DNA of 20,201 nucleotides, from positions 1 through 20,201 of the IMG/VR virus record IMGVR_UViG_3300042557_000208. One strand, given 5' to 3'. Made by a program: the position numbers and the translations under genes. The first letter of the stretch is position 1. Every line of letters starts with the position of its first letter. A model generated the notes under the pieces. The model saw only the letters and a list, made by a program, of their open reading frames with translations, made no database searches and was not told where the DNA came from. Below are positions 13,616 to 20,201 of this stretch, one piece after another. Source of the DNA: a virus.

Positions 13616-14818
13616 ATGGAAAATTTAGAAGTAAAGGCTCAGGAGTTGCTCGACGCAAACAAAGCCAAAACAATTGAAGAAGCTAAGGCTATCATCGCAA
13701 ACGCTATCAGCGAAGCTACAAAGGCAGCTGATCTAAAGCTAGAAGAATTGCAAAAATCTACATCGGTTAGAATTGATGCAATGGACAAAGCATTGCTAGA
13801 GGCACAGTCAGAAGCTAACAGAATGAAAATGGATGCTCAAGAAGCAGCGCCAATTTCTTTTAACAAAGCATTTGCTACTGCTATGGATGAAAACTCTGAT
13901 AACTTAGAGAAATTCCGTAGAAAAGAGATCAAGCAGTTTGCAATGGAGTTAAAGACAGTTGGTGATATGTCATTAGCTAACATTACTGATCTTGCTGCTG
14001 CAAACGTGCAGATGCTACCAGGTATCATCCCTGCTGCGCCACGTAAGTTGCACATTAGATCATTGTTACCTACTGGAGTTATGACTACTTCTGCAATCCA
14101 CTATCTTCAGGAAACAGGTTCTGAGGGATCAGTTGCAGCATGGGCAGATAATTCAGGTACAAAATCTCAAATTGATTACGATTTAACTGAAGAGGTAGCA
14201 CCATCTGAGTTTATTGCAGGTTATCTTCGTATAACTCGCAAGGCATTAGATGATATTTCAGCAATGAGATCTTATCTTCAAAGCCGTTTGTTAGAGCAGT
14301 ATCTTGATGCTGAAGATAATCAACTATTGAACGGTTCTGGAGTTTCGCCAAATCTAGGTGGTTTGATTACCAATGCTGAGGCTTACTCAGGATTCCGTAC
14401 TATTCAGGTTGAGAAATTACTAGATTCAGTTGCACAAATTGAAAGCAACAATCACTCTGCAAATGGTATCTTGTTAAGTCCAGAGCAATTCTATGCGCTG
14501 ATGCTTACTAGAGGCACTACAAATGATTACACGCTACCGGGTGGAGTTGCAGTTGATCTTGTAAATGGTCAAATGTTTATCTCTGGAGTTCCTATCTTCA
14601 AGTCTACTGCAATGAGCGATTCTAAGTATTTAGTTGGTGACTGGTCAAAAGGTGCGCAACTATTTGTACGTGAGAATCCGATTGTTAGATTCTTCGAAGA
14701 AGATGGTACAAACGTAAGAGAGAACAAAATAACTGTTCGTGTTGAAGGTCGTATTGCTCTACCTATCTACTACACTGATGCATTTGTGACTGGATCTCTA
14801 AACGCTAATCCTAGCTAA
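13616..14818 (+). CDS. major capsid protein (HK97 fold)
   Basis: The 400-aa protein has an Ala/Glu/Lys-rich coiled-coil N-terminal region (about 1-80) that acts as a built-in scaffold (delta domain) in HK97-type capsids. The shell domain then shows typical segments: IRSLLPTGVMTTSAIHYLQET, TRKALDDISAMRSYLQSRLL, the GLITNAEAYSG loop, ILLSPEQFYALM, and a C-terminal VRFFEEDGTNVRENKITVRVEGRIALPIYYTDAF spanning the P and A domains. Codon use looks more optimised than in neighbours, as expected for the most abundant virion protein. A strong terminator follows 27 nt after the stop. Confidence 0.95.
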   Translation: MENLEVKAQELLDANKAKTIEEAKAIIANAISEATKAADLKLEELQKSTSVRIDAMDKALLEAQSEANRMKMDAQEAAPISFNKAFATAMDENSDNLEKFRRKEIKQFAMELKTVGDMSLANITDLAAANVQMLPGIIPAAPRKLHIRSLLPTGVMTTSAIHYLQETGSEGSVAAWADNSGTKSQIDYDLTEEVAPSEFIAGYLRITRKALDDISAMRSYLQSRLLEQYLDAEDNQLLNGSGVSPNLGGLITNAEAYSGFRTIQVEKLLDSVAQIESNNHSANGILLSPEQFYALMLTRGTTNDYTLPGGVAVDLVNGQMFISGVPIFKSTAMSDSKYLVGDWSKGAQLFVRENPIVRFFEEDGTNVRENKITVRVEGRIALPIYYTDAFVTGSLNANPS

Positions 14819-14845
14819 TTTTTTTGGTTAATAAGTGTAAGGATG

Positions 14846-14878
14846 AAAAGCCTGTCATTAATTTGGCAGGTTTTTTTT
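14846..14878 (+). terminator. intrinsic terminator after the major capsid gene
   Basis: AAAGCCTGTC (14847-14856) pairs with GGCAGGTTT (14865-14873), mainly through CCTGTC/GGCAGG with one G-U, around an 8-nt loop. Eight T follow (14871-14878). It should end or reduce transcription from the head operon before the glycosylation cassette. Confidence 0.85.
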
Positions 14879-14902
14879 ATTTCATTATGTTATATAAATA
14901 AT

Positions 14903-14910
14903 TAACTTTG
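14903..14910 (+). promoter_or_regulatory. Bacteroidota -7 promoter element before the glycosylation cassette
   Basis: TAACTTTG matches TAnnTTTG exactly and starts 12 nt before the ATG at 14915, so the mRNA would begin at or next to the start codon. The preceding 14-mer TTATATAAATAATT (14890-14903) is shared with the promoter region at 1576-1589. No clear -33 element is visible. Confidence 0.6.
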
Positions 14911-14914
14911 CTTT

Positions 14915-15091
14915 ATGTTTAAAGCCAACTTTATAGGTCAAGCAGGATTATACAAAAATCAAGAATATGTTATTTGTGTTGGCGTTATAAATGGTTGGAT
15001 TCATGTCCGCAGGAAATGCGGAGCAGGTCGAATAAATTACCCATCAATATTAGACTTCCTAAGAGATTGGGATAATATCCGTAAAGTATGA
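14915..15091 (+). CDS. 58-aa protein leading the glycosylation cassette
   Basis: The product (MFKANFIGQAGLYKNQEYVICVG at the start, cut here at 20 by convention: first residues MFKANFIGQAGLYKNQ) has alternating hydrophobic and polar residues through YVICVGVINGWIHVRR, suggesting a small beta-barrel (SH3-like) domain, then a short helix SILDFLRDWDNI. No family is recognised. Its stop overlaps the next gene's start as ATGA, and a promoter element lies just ahead, so it is the first gene of the cassette and could be an assembly or regulatory factor for it. This is inferred from position only. Confidence 0.65.
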   Translation: MFKANFIGQAGLYKNQEYVICVGVINGWIHVRRKCGAGRINYPSILDFLRDWDNIRKV

Positions 15092-16002
15092 GAATTTTTC
15101 ATTTAGGGTTAATGGTAGCGCCTCCGCCAAATGATTCAGCACGTAAAGCCTTTTTAGCTAACTGTACTGATTACATAGAGTTATCAACAGGCGCAAAGGA
15201 TGTAAACCAAGAAGCGATAAGAATAGCCAGAGAGTTTAGACCGGATATTATCTTTATGCAGATACAAAGTCCTAACATTATACATATAGAAACTGTAAAG
15301 GCTATGCGTGAAACAGGCGCATGGATCTGTAATTGGAACGGCGATATAAGAGATGAAACTCCTGCATGGATGATACAGATGGCACCTCATATAGATAAGA
15401 CTTTGTTTTCTAATATGCGAGATGTCAAAAACGTAGTAAACGGCGGATATTTAGAGATAGGTTATGATCCTGAGATATACAAGCCAGAGGGCGAGATAGG
15501 TAATTGCAGAGATATTTCATTCTTTGGTAATAATTACGGAGGCGATAAATTTCCGCTTAGCAGGTTGCGTATAGACATGAATACGATGCTACATAAACAT
15601 TTTGGCGATAAGTATGGCGTTTATGGAAACAACTGGTTTAATGTAGCCGGAAACTATAACCATTCACAAGCAGAAGAATCAAAAGCATACAGAGCTACTA
15701 AAATAGCTATTAACTTGAGCCACTATGACGAAGATTCTTATAGCTCAGATAGGATTTATAGGATACTAGGCTCAGGGGCGTTCTGTTTATGCAAAGCCTA
15801 TCCTAATATGCCTTTTATAGACCATGTTCACGTTAGGACATGGAATAGCCTTTATGATTTAATGGTATTGCTAAGATACTATTTGGATGACCATAAAGAG
15901 GAACGTGATCTAATAGCAAAGCAAGGCAATGAGTTTGTTAAGGCAAATTATACATTTGATAAAATGGTAAAGAATTTAATACAGATATATGAGCAAAATT
16001 AA
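15088..16002 (+). CDS. CgeB-like glycosyltransferase (GT-B fold)
   Basis: The 304-aa protein resembles the CgeB/Glyco_trans_1_2 group. The N-terminal half has alternating strands with FRPDIIFMQIQSPN and ICNWNGDIRD. The C-terminal half has the donor-binding-type segment DSYSSDRIYRILGSGAFCL (from about 216), then ERDLIAKQGNEFVKANYTFDKM. These enzymes are predicted to transfer sugar from a nucleotide-activated donor. The acceptor is unknown. It opens the row of overlapping sugar-modification genes and overlaps the next by 14 nt. The cytoplasmic location implies action on phage proteins, nucleotides or glycan precursors inside the cell. Confidence 0.8.
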   Translation: MRIFHLGLMVAPPPNDSARKAFLANCTDYIELSTGAKDVNQEAIRIAREFRPDIIFMQIQSPNIIHIETVKAMRETGAWICNWNGDIRDETPAWMIQMAPHIDKTLFSNMRDVKNVVNGGYLEIGYDPEIYKPEGEIGNCRDISFFGNNYGGDKFPLSRLRIDMNTMLHKHFGDKYGVYGNNWFNVAGNYNHSQAEESKAYRATKIAINLSHYDEDSYSSDRIYRILGSGAFCLCKAYPNMPFIDHVHVRTWNSLYDLMVLLRYYLDDHKEERDLIAKQGNEFVKANYTFDKMVKNLIQIYEQN

Positions 16003-16738
16003 AGTATTAGGATTTATGACTATACACTACGCAGGTGACTACTTGCGTGAGGCTCTTATGTCGGTTGTAGATCATGTAGATAAAATGGTGATTGCTTATA
16101 GCATGATGCCAAGTCAAGGTCATGGAACGCTATTGCAATGTCCAGACTCAGAGGGTTATATATTTAGCATTTGTCAGGATGTATTAGGCGATAAGTTAAT
16201 CTGGGACAGAGCAGATAGGTACGGCGCAGAGAATGAACATAGATCAGTCAAGTACAAATACTCAGATGGATATGATTTGGTGCTGACAGTAGATTCAGAT
16301 GAGGTTTATAAATCAGATGAGTTAGGTGCATCTTTTGAGTATGCTTATTGGGGCGTAGATCGGTTTTATGGCATTGATGGTTTTGTAAACTTTTGGCGCT
16401 CTTTTAACTATGCTTGTTATGATGGTTTTAGACCGATACGATTAGAGAATTTGCACAGAAAAGAACATACTCAGGATTTAAATTTAAAGCAGACTATCTA
16501 TCATTTTAGCACCTGTCAGCCAGAGCCGATAATGAGATACAAGTATAATGTTTTTGGTCATGCTCACGAAGTTAGAAAAGACTGGCTAAATGATTGTTTC
16601 TACAGATGGAAACCAAATAACCAATTTGATGATGTGCATTGTGTAGCCTACAACATTTGGAATCCTGTTAAGTTTGATAAATCAGTATTGCCTAGTTATT
16701 TAAAGAGTCATCATAATTATAACAAGGTATTAGTATGA
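15989..16738 (+). CDS. GT-A-like glycosyltransferase
   Basis: The 249-aa protein starts with KVLGFMTIHYAGDYLREALMSVVDHVDKMVI, the first Rossmann-like half of a GT-A enzyme, and has DSDE at 102-105 after strands DLVLTV, corresponding to the metal-binding DxD motif. The rest is rich in Trp, Tyr and Phe, as expected for a sugar-acceptor site. The likely reaction is transfer of a sugar from a nucleotide sugar using a divalent metal. Acceptor and linkage are not predictable. It overlaps both neighbours and probably acts in one pathway with them. Confidence 0.72.
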   Translation: MSKIKVLGFMTIHYAGDYLREALMSVVDHVDKMVIAYSMMPSQGHGTLLQCPDSEGYIFSICQDVLGDKLIWDRADRYGAENEHRSVKYKYSDGYDLVLTVDSDEVYKSDELGASFEYAYWGVDRFYGIDGFVNFWRSFNYACYDGFRPIRLENLHRKEHTQDLNLKQTIYHFSTCQPEPIMRYKYNVFGHAHEVRKDWLNDCFYRWKPNNQFDDVHCVAYNIWNPVKFDKSVLPSYLKSHHNYNKVLV

Positions 16739-17301
16739 ACGCAGCTATAATTATAGATGATAGGGAAGATGTGGCTCAGGAAGCAATGCAAAGGCATAAG
16801 AGGTTTATACCAAAGTCATGGGATTTATTGCATATTCAACCGCCCTATGCAGGTGGCATTTACTATATAAAAACTCCTAGAGTATATAACTCTATACTAA
16901 CTAATCCTAACTTTTGGCAAGGCGCAAGATATGACAGGGTGCTAATATTTCAGCATGATTCAGGATTACTTAAAGATGGCATAGAGGAGTTTTTAGAATG
17001 GGACTTTATAGGATCGTGGATTAAGAACATACCGGGTTGCATGAATGGAGGTTTAAGCATTCGCAATCCAAAGCTGATGTATGAGATATGCGCAAAGCAT
17101 CCGTACAAAGGAATGGAAAAAGATGGTAACGAAGACATTTATTTTACTAATAAAATGCGTGAATTAGGCTATAAGTTGCCCGATAAGGCAACCTGCAATA
17201 AGTTTGCAGTTGAAACCGAGTTTGAGTATGGCTCAGTAGGTTATCATGCAATAGATAAGTATCATAAAAATTATAACCTTTTACTAAAGCAATATGATTG
17301 A
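16735..17301 (+). CDS. DUF5672-like glycosyltransferase-related protein
   Basis: The 188-aa protein matches the pattern of DUF5672 proteins, which occur in phage and bacterial glycan loci: RVLIFQHDSGLLKDGIEEFLEWDFIGSWI (about 68-97) followed by GCMNGGLSIRNPKLM (near 101-115) and an acidic GNEDIYFTNKMRELGY motif. The HDS and NED segments are candidate metal or donor-binding sites like the DxD and ED motifs of GT-A enzymes. It overlaps the preceding gene by ATGA and the methyltransferase by 8 nt. Family assignment by eye is fairly good. The substrate is unknown. Confidence 0.72.
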   Translation: MNAAIIIDDREDVAQEAMQRHKRFIPKSWDLLHIQPPYAGGIYYIKTPRVYNSILTNPNFWQGARYDRVLIFQHDSGLLKDGIEEFLEWDFIGSWIKNIPGCMNGGLSIRNPKLMYEICAKHPYKGMEKDGNEDIYFTNKMRELGYKLPDKATCNKFAVETEFEYGSVGYHAIDKYHKNYNLLLKQYD

Positions 17302-17848
17302 TAAAATATTAAAAGTAAGCGCAGAGGAGTTAAATGCAATCAATCTGTCTAAGTATCTAAAAAGTACGGATGATCTGGGATTTCCAAAAGGCTGGTTTTA
17401 CATGGATGCAGGTTTAGAGCATTATAGATTACTAGCATTTATCAGCACTTTAGTTAACGGAGCTACTTTGCTAGACATTGGAAGCTATCAGGGAAGCTCT
17501 GCCATAGCTTTGTCGTTTAACAAAAAGAATAAAGTTATTAGTTATGACATTGAGCATCAGCCAGAGATAGCGGAAATTAAAATACCTAATATTCAATTTA
17601 TAAAAGGCGATGTTTTGAAGTATGAGATTACTGCTCCTTTTATCATGCTAGATACATACCATGACGGCGAGTTTGAGCAGGAGTTTGCGGATCATTTGCT
17701 AAAGATTAATTACAAAGGTCTGGTCATGTTTGATGACATTCATCTAAATAATGAAATGAGTAATTTCTGGAATGCATTAAAGAACGAAAAATACGATTTA
17801 ACACATATAGGACATCATACAGGTACAGGCATAGCTATTTATGATTAA
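17294..17848 (+). CDS. class I SAM-dependent methyltransferase
   Basis: The 184-aa protein has the SAM-binding motif I LLDIGSYQGSS (DIGSYQG at 61-67), the acidic residue at the end of strand 2 in VISYDIE (Asp85), and MLDTYHDGEFEQEFADHL followed by GLVMFDDIH, resembling the Methyltransf_24 group. Such small enzymes in glycan loci usually O-methylate sugars, though protein or small-molecule methylation is possible. It lies between glycosyltransferase genes with 8-nt overlaps on both sides, so capping or modifying a sugar chain is the likely role. Confidence 0.82.
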   Translation: MIDKILKVSAEELNAINLSKYLKSTDDLGFPKGWFYMDAGLEHYRLLAFISTLVNGATLLDIGSYQGSSAIALSFNKKNKVISYDIEHQPEIAEIKIPNIQFIKGDVLKYEITAPFIMLDTYHDGEFEQEFADHLLKINYKGLVMFDDIHLNNEMSNFWNALKNEKYDLTHIGHHTGTGIAIYD

Positions 17849-18446
17849 TTTATTTACTTCAATTTATACCGATAAAAGCGCAATTAGGCAAAAGGAATTA
17901 ATCTACTGCCTAAATAAGAACATAGAGAATCAGCTTATAGATAAAATTTATCTGTTTGTAGATGGTTTTGTAGAGTTGCCAAATTCTGACAAATTAGTAA
18001 TTATACCATTTCAGCGACCTACTTACAGGGACTTTTTTAACTTAATAGATAGAACAGTCACAAGCAGGGAAGATATTTCAATGGTCGCTAATACAGATAT
18101 TTATTTTAACCATACGCTTAGCCAGTTGACTTTAAATGAACGGCAATGCATAGCCTTAAGCAGATGGGATGATAAGATCGGAGGCTTAAAGTTACACAAT
18201 GAGCGCTTTAGTCAAGATGTCTGGATATTTAAAGGCAAGATGCGCAATGTTAATTTCTGTGATTTTTATTTAGGCATACCGGGTTGTGATAATCGGATTG
18301 CTTATGAGTTACATAGCGCAGGTTATGCGCTTTATAATCCTGCTACAAGAATACAAGCTATTCACTATCATAGAAGCGATCTGCATAATTACGATGGCAG
18401 AACATTAAAGATACAAAGACCATATCTGTTTATTCCTGTAACATGA
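17841..18446 (+). CDS. putative GT-A-like glycosyltransferase
   Basis: The 201-aa protein begins with a short strand-helix unit (MINLFTSIYTDKSAIRQKEL) and has SMVANTDIYFN with NTD at 84-86 in the position of a DxD-like motif, followed by IALSRWD and, near the C-terminus, PGCDNRIAYELHSAGYAL and IHYHRSDLH. These features recur in small glycosyltransferases of phage and bacterial polysaccharide loci. The single Asp in NTD makes the metal site atypical. It overlaps both neighbours and belongs to the same operon. Confidence 0.65.
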   Translation: MINLFTSIYTDKSAIRQKELIYCLNKNIENQLIDKIYLFVDGFVELPNSDKLVIIPFQRPTYRDFFNLIDRTVTSREDISMVANTDIYFNHTLSQLTLNERQCIALSRWDDKIGGLKLHNERFSQDVWIFKGKMRNVNFCDFYLGIPGCDNRIAYELHSAGYALYNPATRIQAIHYHRSDLHNYDGRTLKIQRPYLFIPVT

Positions 18447-19387
18447 ACATATTACTAAGTCCAGGCATTTACTTACCGCATCAGAGAGCAGGATCTGAAA
18501 TCTATTTGCATCGGGTTGTAACCTATCTAATGAGCAAAGGTCATGAGGTTAAGGCAGTAACTAGATGCCCTGAAAATTACAGTTATGAGGGCATACAGGT
18601 TTATAAAGCTAAAGACAATTACAAGCAATGCCATAATGATTTATGGGACTGGGCAGATCTGGTGTTTTGTCAACTGTCTGGCACTTACTATGCAATGAAT
18701 AAACAAAGGCTAAAAGCTAAAAAGGTTATTAACTTTGCTCATAATAACGTAGGTTATCCGCAGGTTAACATAAGACCGAATACTTATACTGTTTATAACT
18801 GCGAGAACACAAAGCGAGAATTAAACTACAATCAGGAAACCTATACTTTGTACGCACCAATTAATTATAGAGATTACTCAACTGCTAGACCAGAAGCTGA
18901 GTATGTTACGCTAATAAACCATAATGAAAACAAAGGCGGTCAGATATTAATAGAGATTGCCAAGCGAATGCCTAAAACAAAATTCATGGCAGTACAAGGC
19001 GGTTACTATCATCAGATCAAAGATGAAAAGGTCAGGAATATAAAATATGTACCTTTAATTGATGATGTTAAGAAATATCTGGCTATGACTAAGGTCCTAA
19101 TTGCACCATCAGAGTATGAAAGTTATGGAATGGCTCAAATAGAAGCTCTGTGTTGCAATATTCCTGTAATCTGTTCTGATATACTAGGCTTTAGAGATAG
19201 TGTCGCAGATGCAGGGATATTCGTTGAGAGGAACAATATAGATGGATGGATTGATGCTATTAGTAACATAGATACAATCCAGACTAAGAAAACACCTTTA
19301 GAGAGGGCAAAAGAATTAGATCCTGCTAAGGAATTGCCAAAGTTTGAAAATTGGTTAAATAAAATATGTAATTTAGCGATTATATAA
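18443..19387 (+). CDS. GT4-type glycosyltransferase (GT-B fold)
   Basis: The 314-aa protein has the N-terminal MNILLSPGIYLPHQRAGSEIYLHRVV segment, in which the glycine-containing acceptor loop aligns with GT4 enzymes. The C-terminal donor domain has PSEYESYGMAQIEALCCNIPVI with the EX7E pair at Glu226 and Glu234, followed by SDILGFRDSVADAGIFV. GT4 enzymes are retaining transferases using nucleotide sugars. It is somewhat shorter than the usual 350-400 aa. It is the last gene of the cassette and is followed after 45 nt by the head-tail connector gene with no promoter or terminator visible. Confidence 0.87.
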   Translation: MNILLSPGIYLPHQRAGSEIYLHRVVTYLMSKGHEVKAVTRCPENYSYEGIQVYKAKDNYKQCHNDLWDWADLVFCQLSGTYYAMNKQRLKAKKVINFAHNNVGYPQVNIRPNTYTVYNCENTKRELNYNQETYTLYAPINYRDYSTARPEAEYVTLINHNENKGGQILIEIAKRMPKTKFMAVQGGYYHQIKDEKVRNIKYVPLIDDVKKYLAMTKVLIAPSEYESYGMAQIEALCCNIPVICSDILGFRDSVADAGIFVERNNIDGWIDAISNIDTIQTKKTPLERAKELDPAKELPKFENWLNKICNLAII

Positions 19388-19432
19388 TGGAAAAAAAAGA
19401 GTATCTAAAACAACCTTTTAAACCTAAAGAGA

Positions 19433-19933
19433 ATGGACCAGTTAAATGTAGTGAGCCTAGCGGATGCAAAGATGTATCTAAGACTAGACCTAGACTATAC
19501 AATAGAAGATGGATTAATTACATCATTGATAAAATCTGCGGTAAATCAAGCTGAGCAGTTTACTTTACAAGTATTATGGCAAAGGCAAATGAGTTTAATT
19601 ACGCCTGTTTCTGGTGCAGTTAAAATATATGAGTACCCTTTGATCTCAGTTGAAACTGTGGTCGATCCTGATATGGTTGTGCTAACTTTTGAAACAATCG
19701 AAACGCAAGGCTTTACGGAGGTTATATCAGATACGGCAGGATTTAATACAGTTACGTTTGTCGCAGGTTATGGATGGAATTATGAGGGCGGATCTGATGT
19801 GCCAGATGATATTGAAACGGCAATTAAAGAAATGATAGCCTATTATTATGAGAACAGAGATAATCCAGTTGTGGGAATGCCTACGATTGCAACTTTGTTA
19901 CTATCGCCTTACAGACGCATTACTCTATTCTAA
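19433..19933 (+). CDS. head-tail connector (gp6-like)
   Basis: The 166-aa protein starts MDQLNVVSLADAKMYLRLDL and continues ITSLIKSAVNQAEQFT, the characteristic N-terminal helices of the HK97 gp6/phage_connect_1 family. The C-terminal half contains an AIKEMIAYYYENRDN helix that is also typical. It forms the ring below the portal. It is normally encoded soon after the capsid gene. Here the glycosylation cassette separates them. The purine-rich AAAGAGA just before the ATG may aid initiation. Its stop overlaps the next start as TAATG. Confidence 0.87.
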   Translation: MDQLNVVSLADAKMYLRLDLDYTIEDGLITSLIKSAVNQAEQFTLQVLWQRQMSLITPVSGAVKIYEYPLISVETVVDPDMVVLTFETIETQGFTEVISDTAGFNTVTFVAGYGWNYEGGSDVPDDIETAIKEMIAYYYENRDNPVVGMPTIATLLLSPYRRITLF

Positions 19934-20201
19934 TGAATCCAGGCAGATTAGATAAGCGCATTACATTTGGCACGTTCACATCGGTTGAAAATGCCTATCA
20001 GGATTACGTGATTACGTTTGTGCCTGTTTTGGCTACATGGTCAAATATAAAGCCATACGATGGTAATAGACAGTTACAAGCGCAAGAACAAGTCATAAAT
20101 CAGGTCTTTAGGTTTACAATCCGGTATAGAAAAGACTTTGCACCTACTAAGGACATGAGGATTCTGTATGAGTTAAATTTTTTCACGATTCATTCAATTA
20201 G
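19933..20201 (+). CDS. head closure / head-tail adaptor protein (3' end outside window)
   Basis: The visible 89 residues start MNPGRLDKRITFGTFTSVEN and include the beta-rich segments TWSNIKPYDG and RFTIRYRKDF with a following MRILYELNFF. This is the pattern of SPP1 gp16/HK97 gp7-like head-tail adaptors, small proteins that close the head after packaging. Gene order after the connector supports the call. The window ends inside the gene. The only other interpretation is a related small tail adaptor. Confidence 0.8.
   Translation, partial: MNPGRLDKRITFGTFTSVENAYQDYVITFVPVLATWSNIKPYDGNRQLQAQEQVINQVFRFTIRYRKDFAPTKDMRILYELNFFTIHSI

Noticed and set aside
19387-19554. ORF of 55 codons starting with TAATG overlap after the last glycosyltransferase
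   Set aside because: More than two thirds of it overlaps the well-supported connector gene (19433-19933) in another frame, and its C-terminal half is basic and unlike a folded protein. Only the stop/start overlap favours it.

Overview
The window is a contiguous stretch of an AT-rich tailed-phage (Caudoviricetes) genome or prophage. A Bacteroidota host is likely. Candidate promoters match the Bacteroidota -7 element TAnnTTTG (1594, 1829 and 14903, with a near match at 3232), starts mostly lack a Shine-Dalgarno sequence, and the protein families (VirE_N-like primase, DUF5906-like helicase, CgeB-like and DUF5672-like enzymes) are common in phages of that phylum. Every supported gene is on the + strand. 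Genes at both edges are cut. No integrase, repressor, tRNA or CRISPR array was seen. Family assignments were made by eye from motifs and have not been checked by database search.

Layout. 1-292: the end of an unidentified protein and a small basic peptide. 304-1587: a lysis cassette with stop/start overlaps between all four genes: a membrane coiled-coil protein and a lipoprotein (spanin-like pair), a holin-like protein and an M15 peptidase endolysin. 1594-3221: small early-type genes with three candidate promoter or RNA elements and two tiny membrane peptides. 3244-5513: a recombination module with a Rad52/Sak-like annealing protein, a YqaJ-like exonuclease, three small proteins and a VRR-NUC nuclease. 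5537-5633: a predicted structured RNA whose two hairpin loops are complementary to each other, ending in an intrinsic terminator. 5645-8626: another PD-(D/E)XK-like nuclease, a VirE_N-type primase and an SF3-like helicase, followed by an AT-rich repeat region (8627-8848) that is the best candidate replication origin.

9101-14818 is packaging and head assembly: small and large terminase, portal, minor head protein, prohead protease and HK97-fold major capsid protein, closed by an intrinsic terminator at 14846-14878. Just after it, a candidate promoter 12 nt upstream of an ATG drives a tightly overlapping cassette (14915-19387): a 58-aa protein, five glycosyltransferase-like enzymes and one SAM methyltransferase. 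The head-tail connector (19433) and head closure gene (19933, cut by the window end) follow with no visible promoter or terminator between. The sugar-modification cassette therefore sits inside the head operon and is probably co-transcribed with the head-completion genes. This suggests glycan decoration of the virion or of host-surface sugars, but no substrate can be read from the sequence.

Most unusual are the kissing-loop RNA at 5537-5633, the GC-rich structured leader at 2085-2148 whose loop matches a site repeated in front of two neighbouring starts, three promoters at an identical 12-nt distance from their ATGs (candidate leaderless mRNAs), and the glycosylation cassette within the morphogenesis operon.
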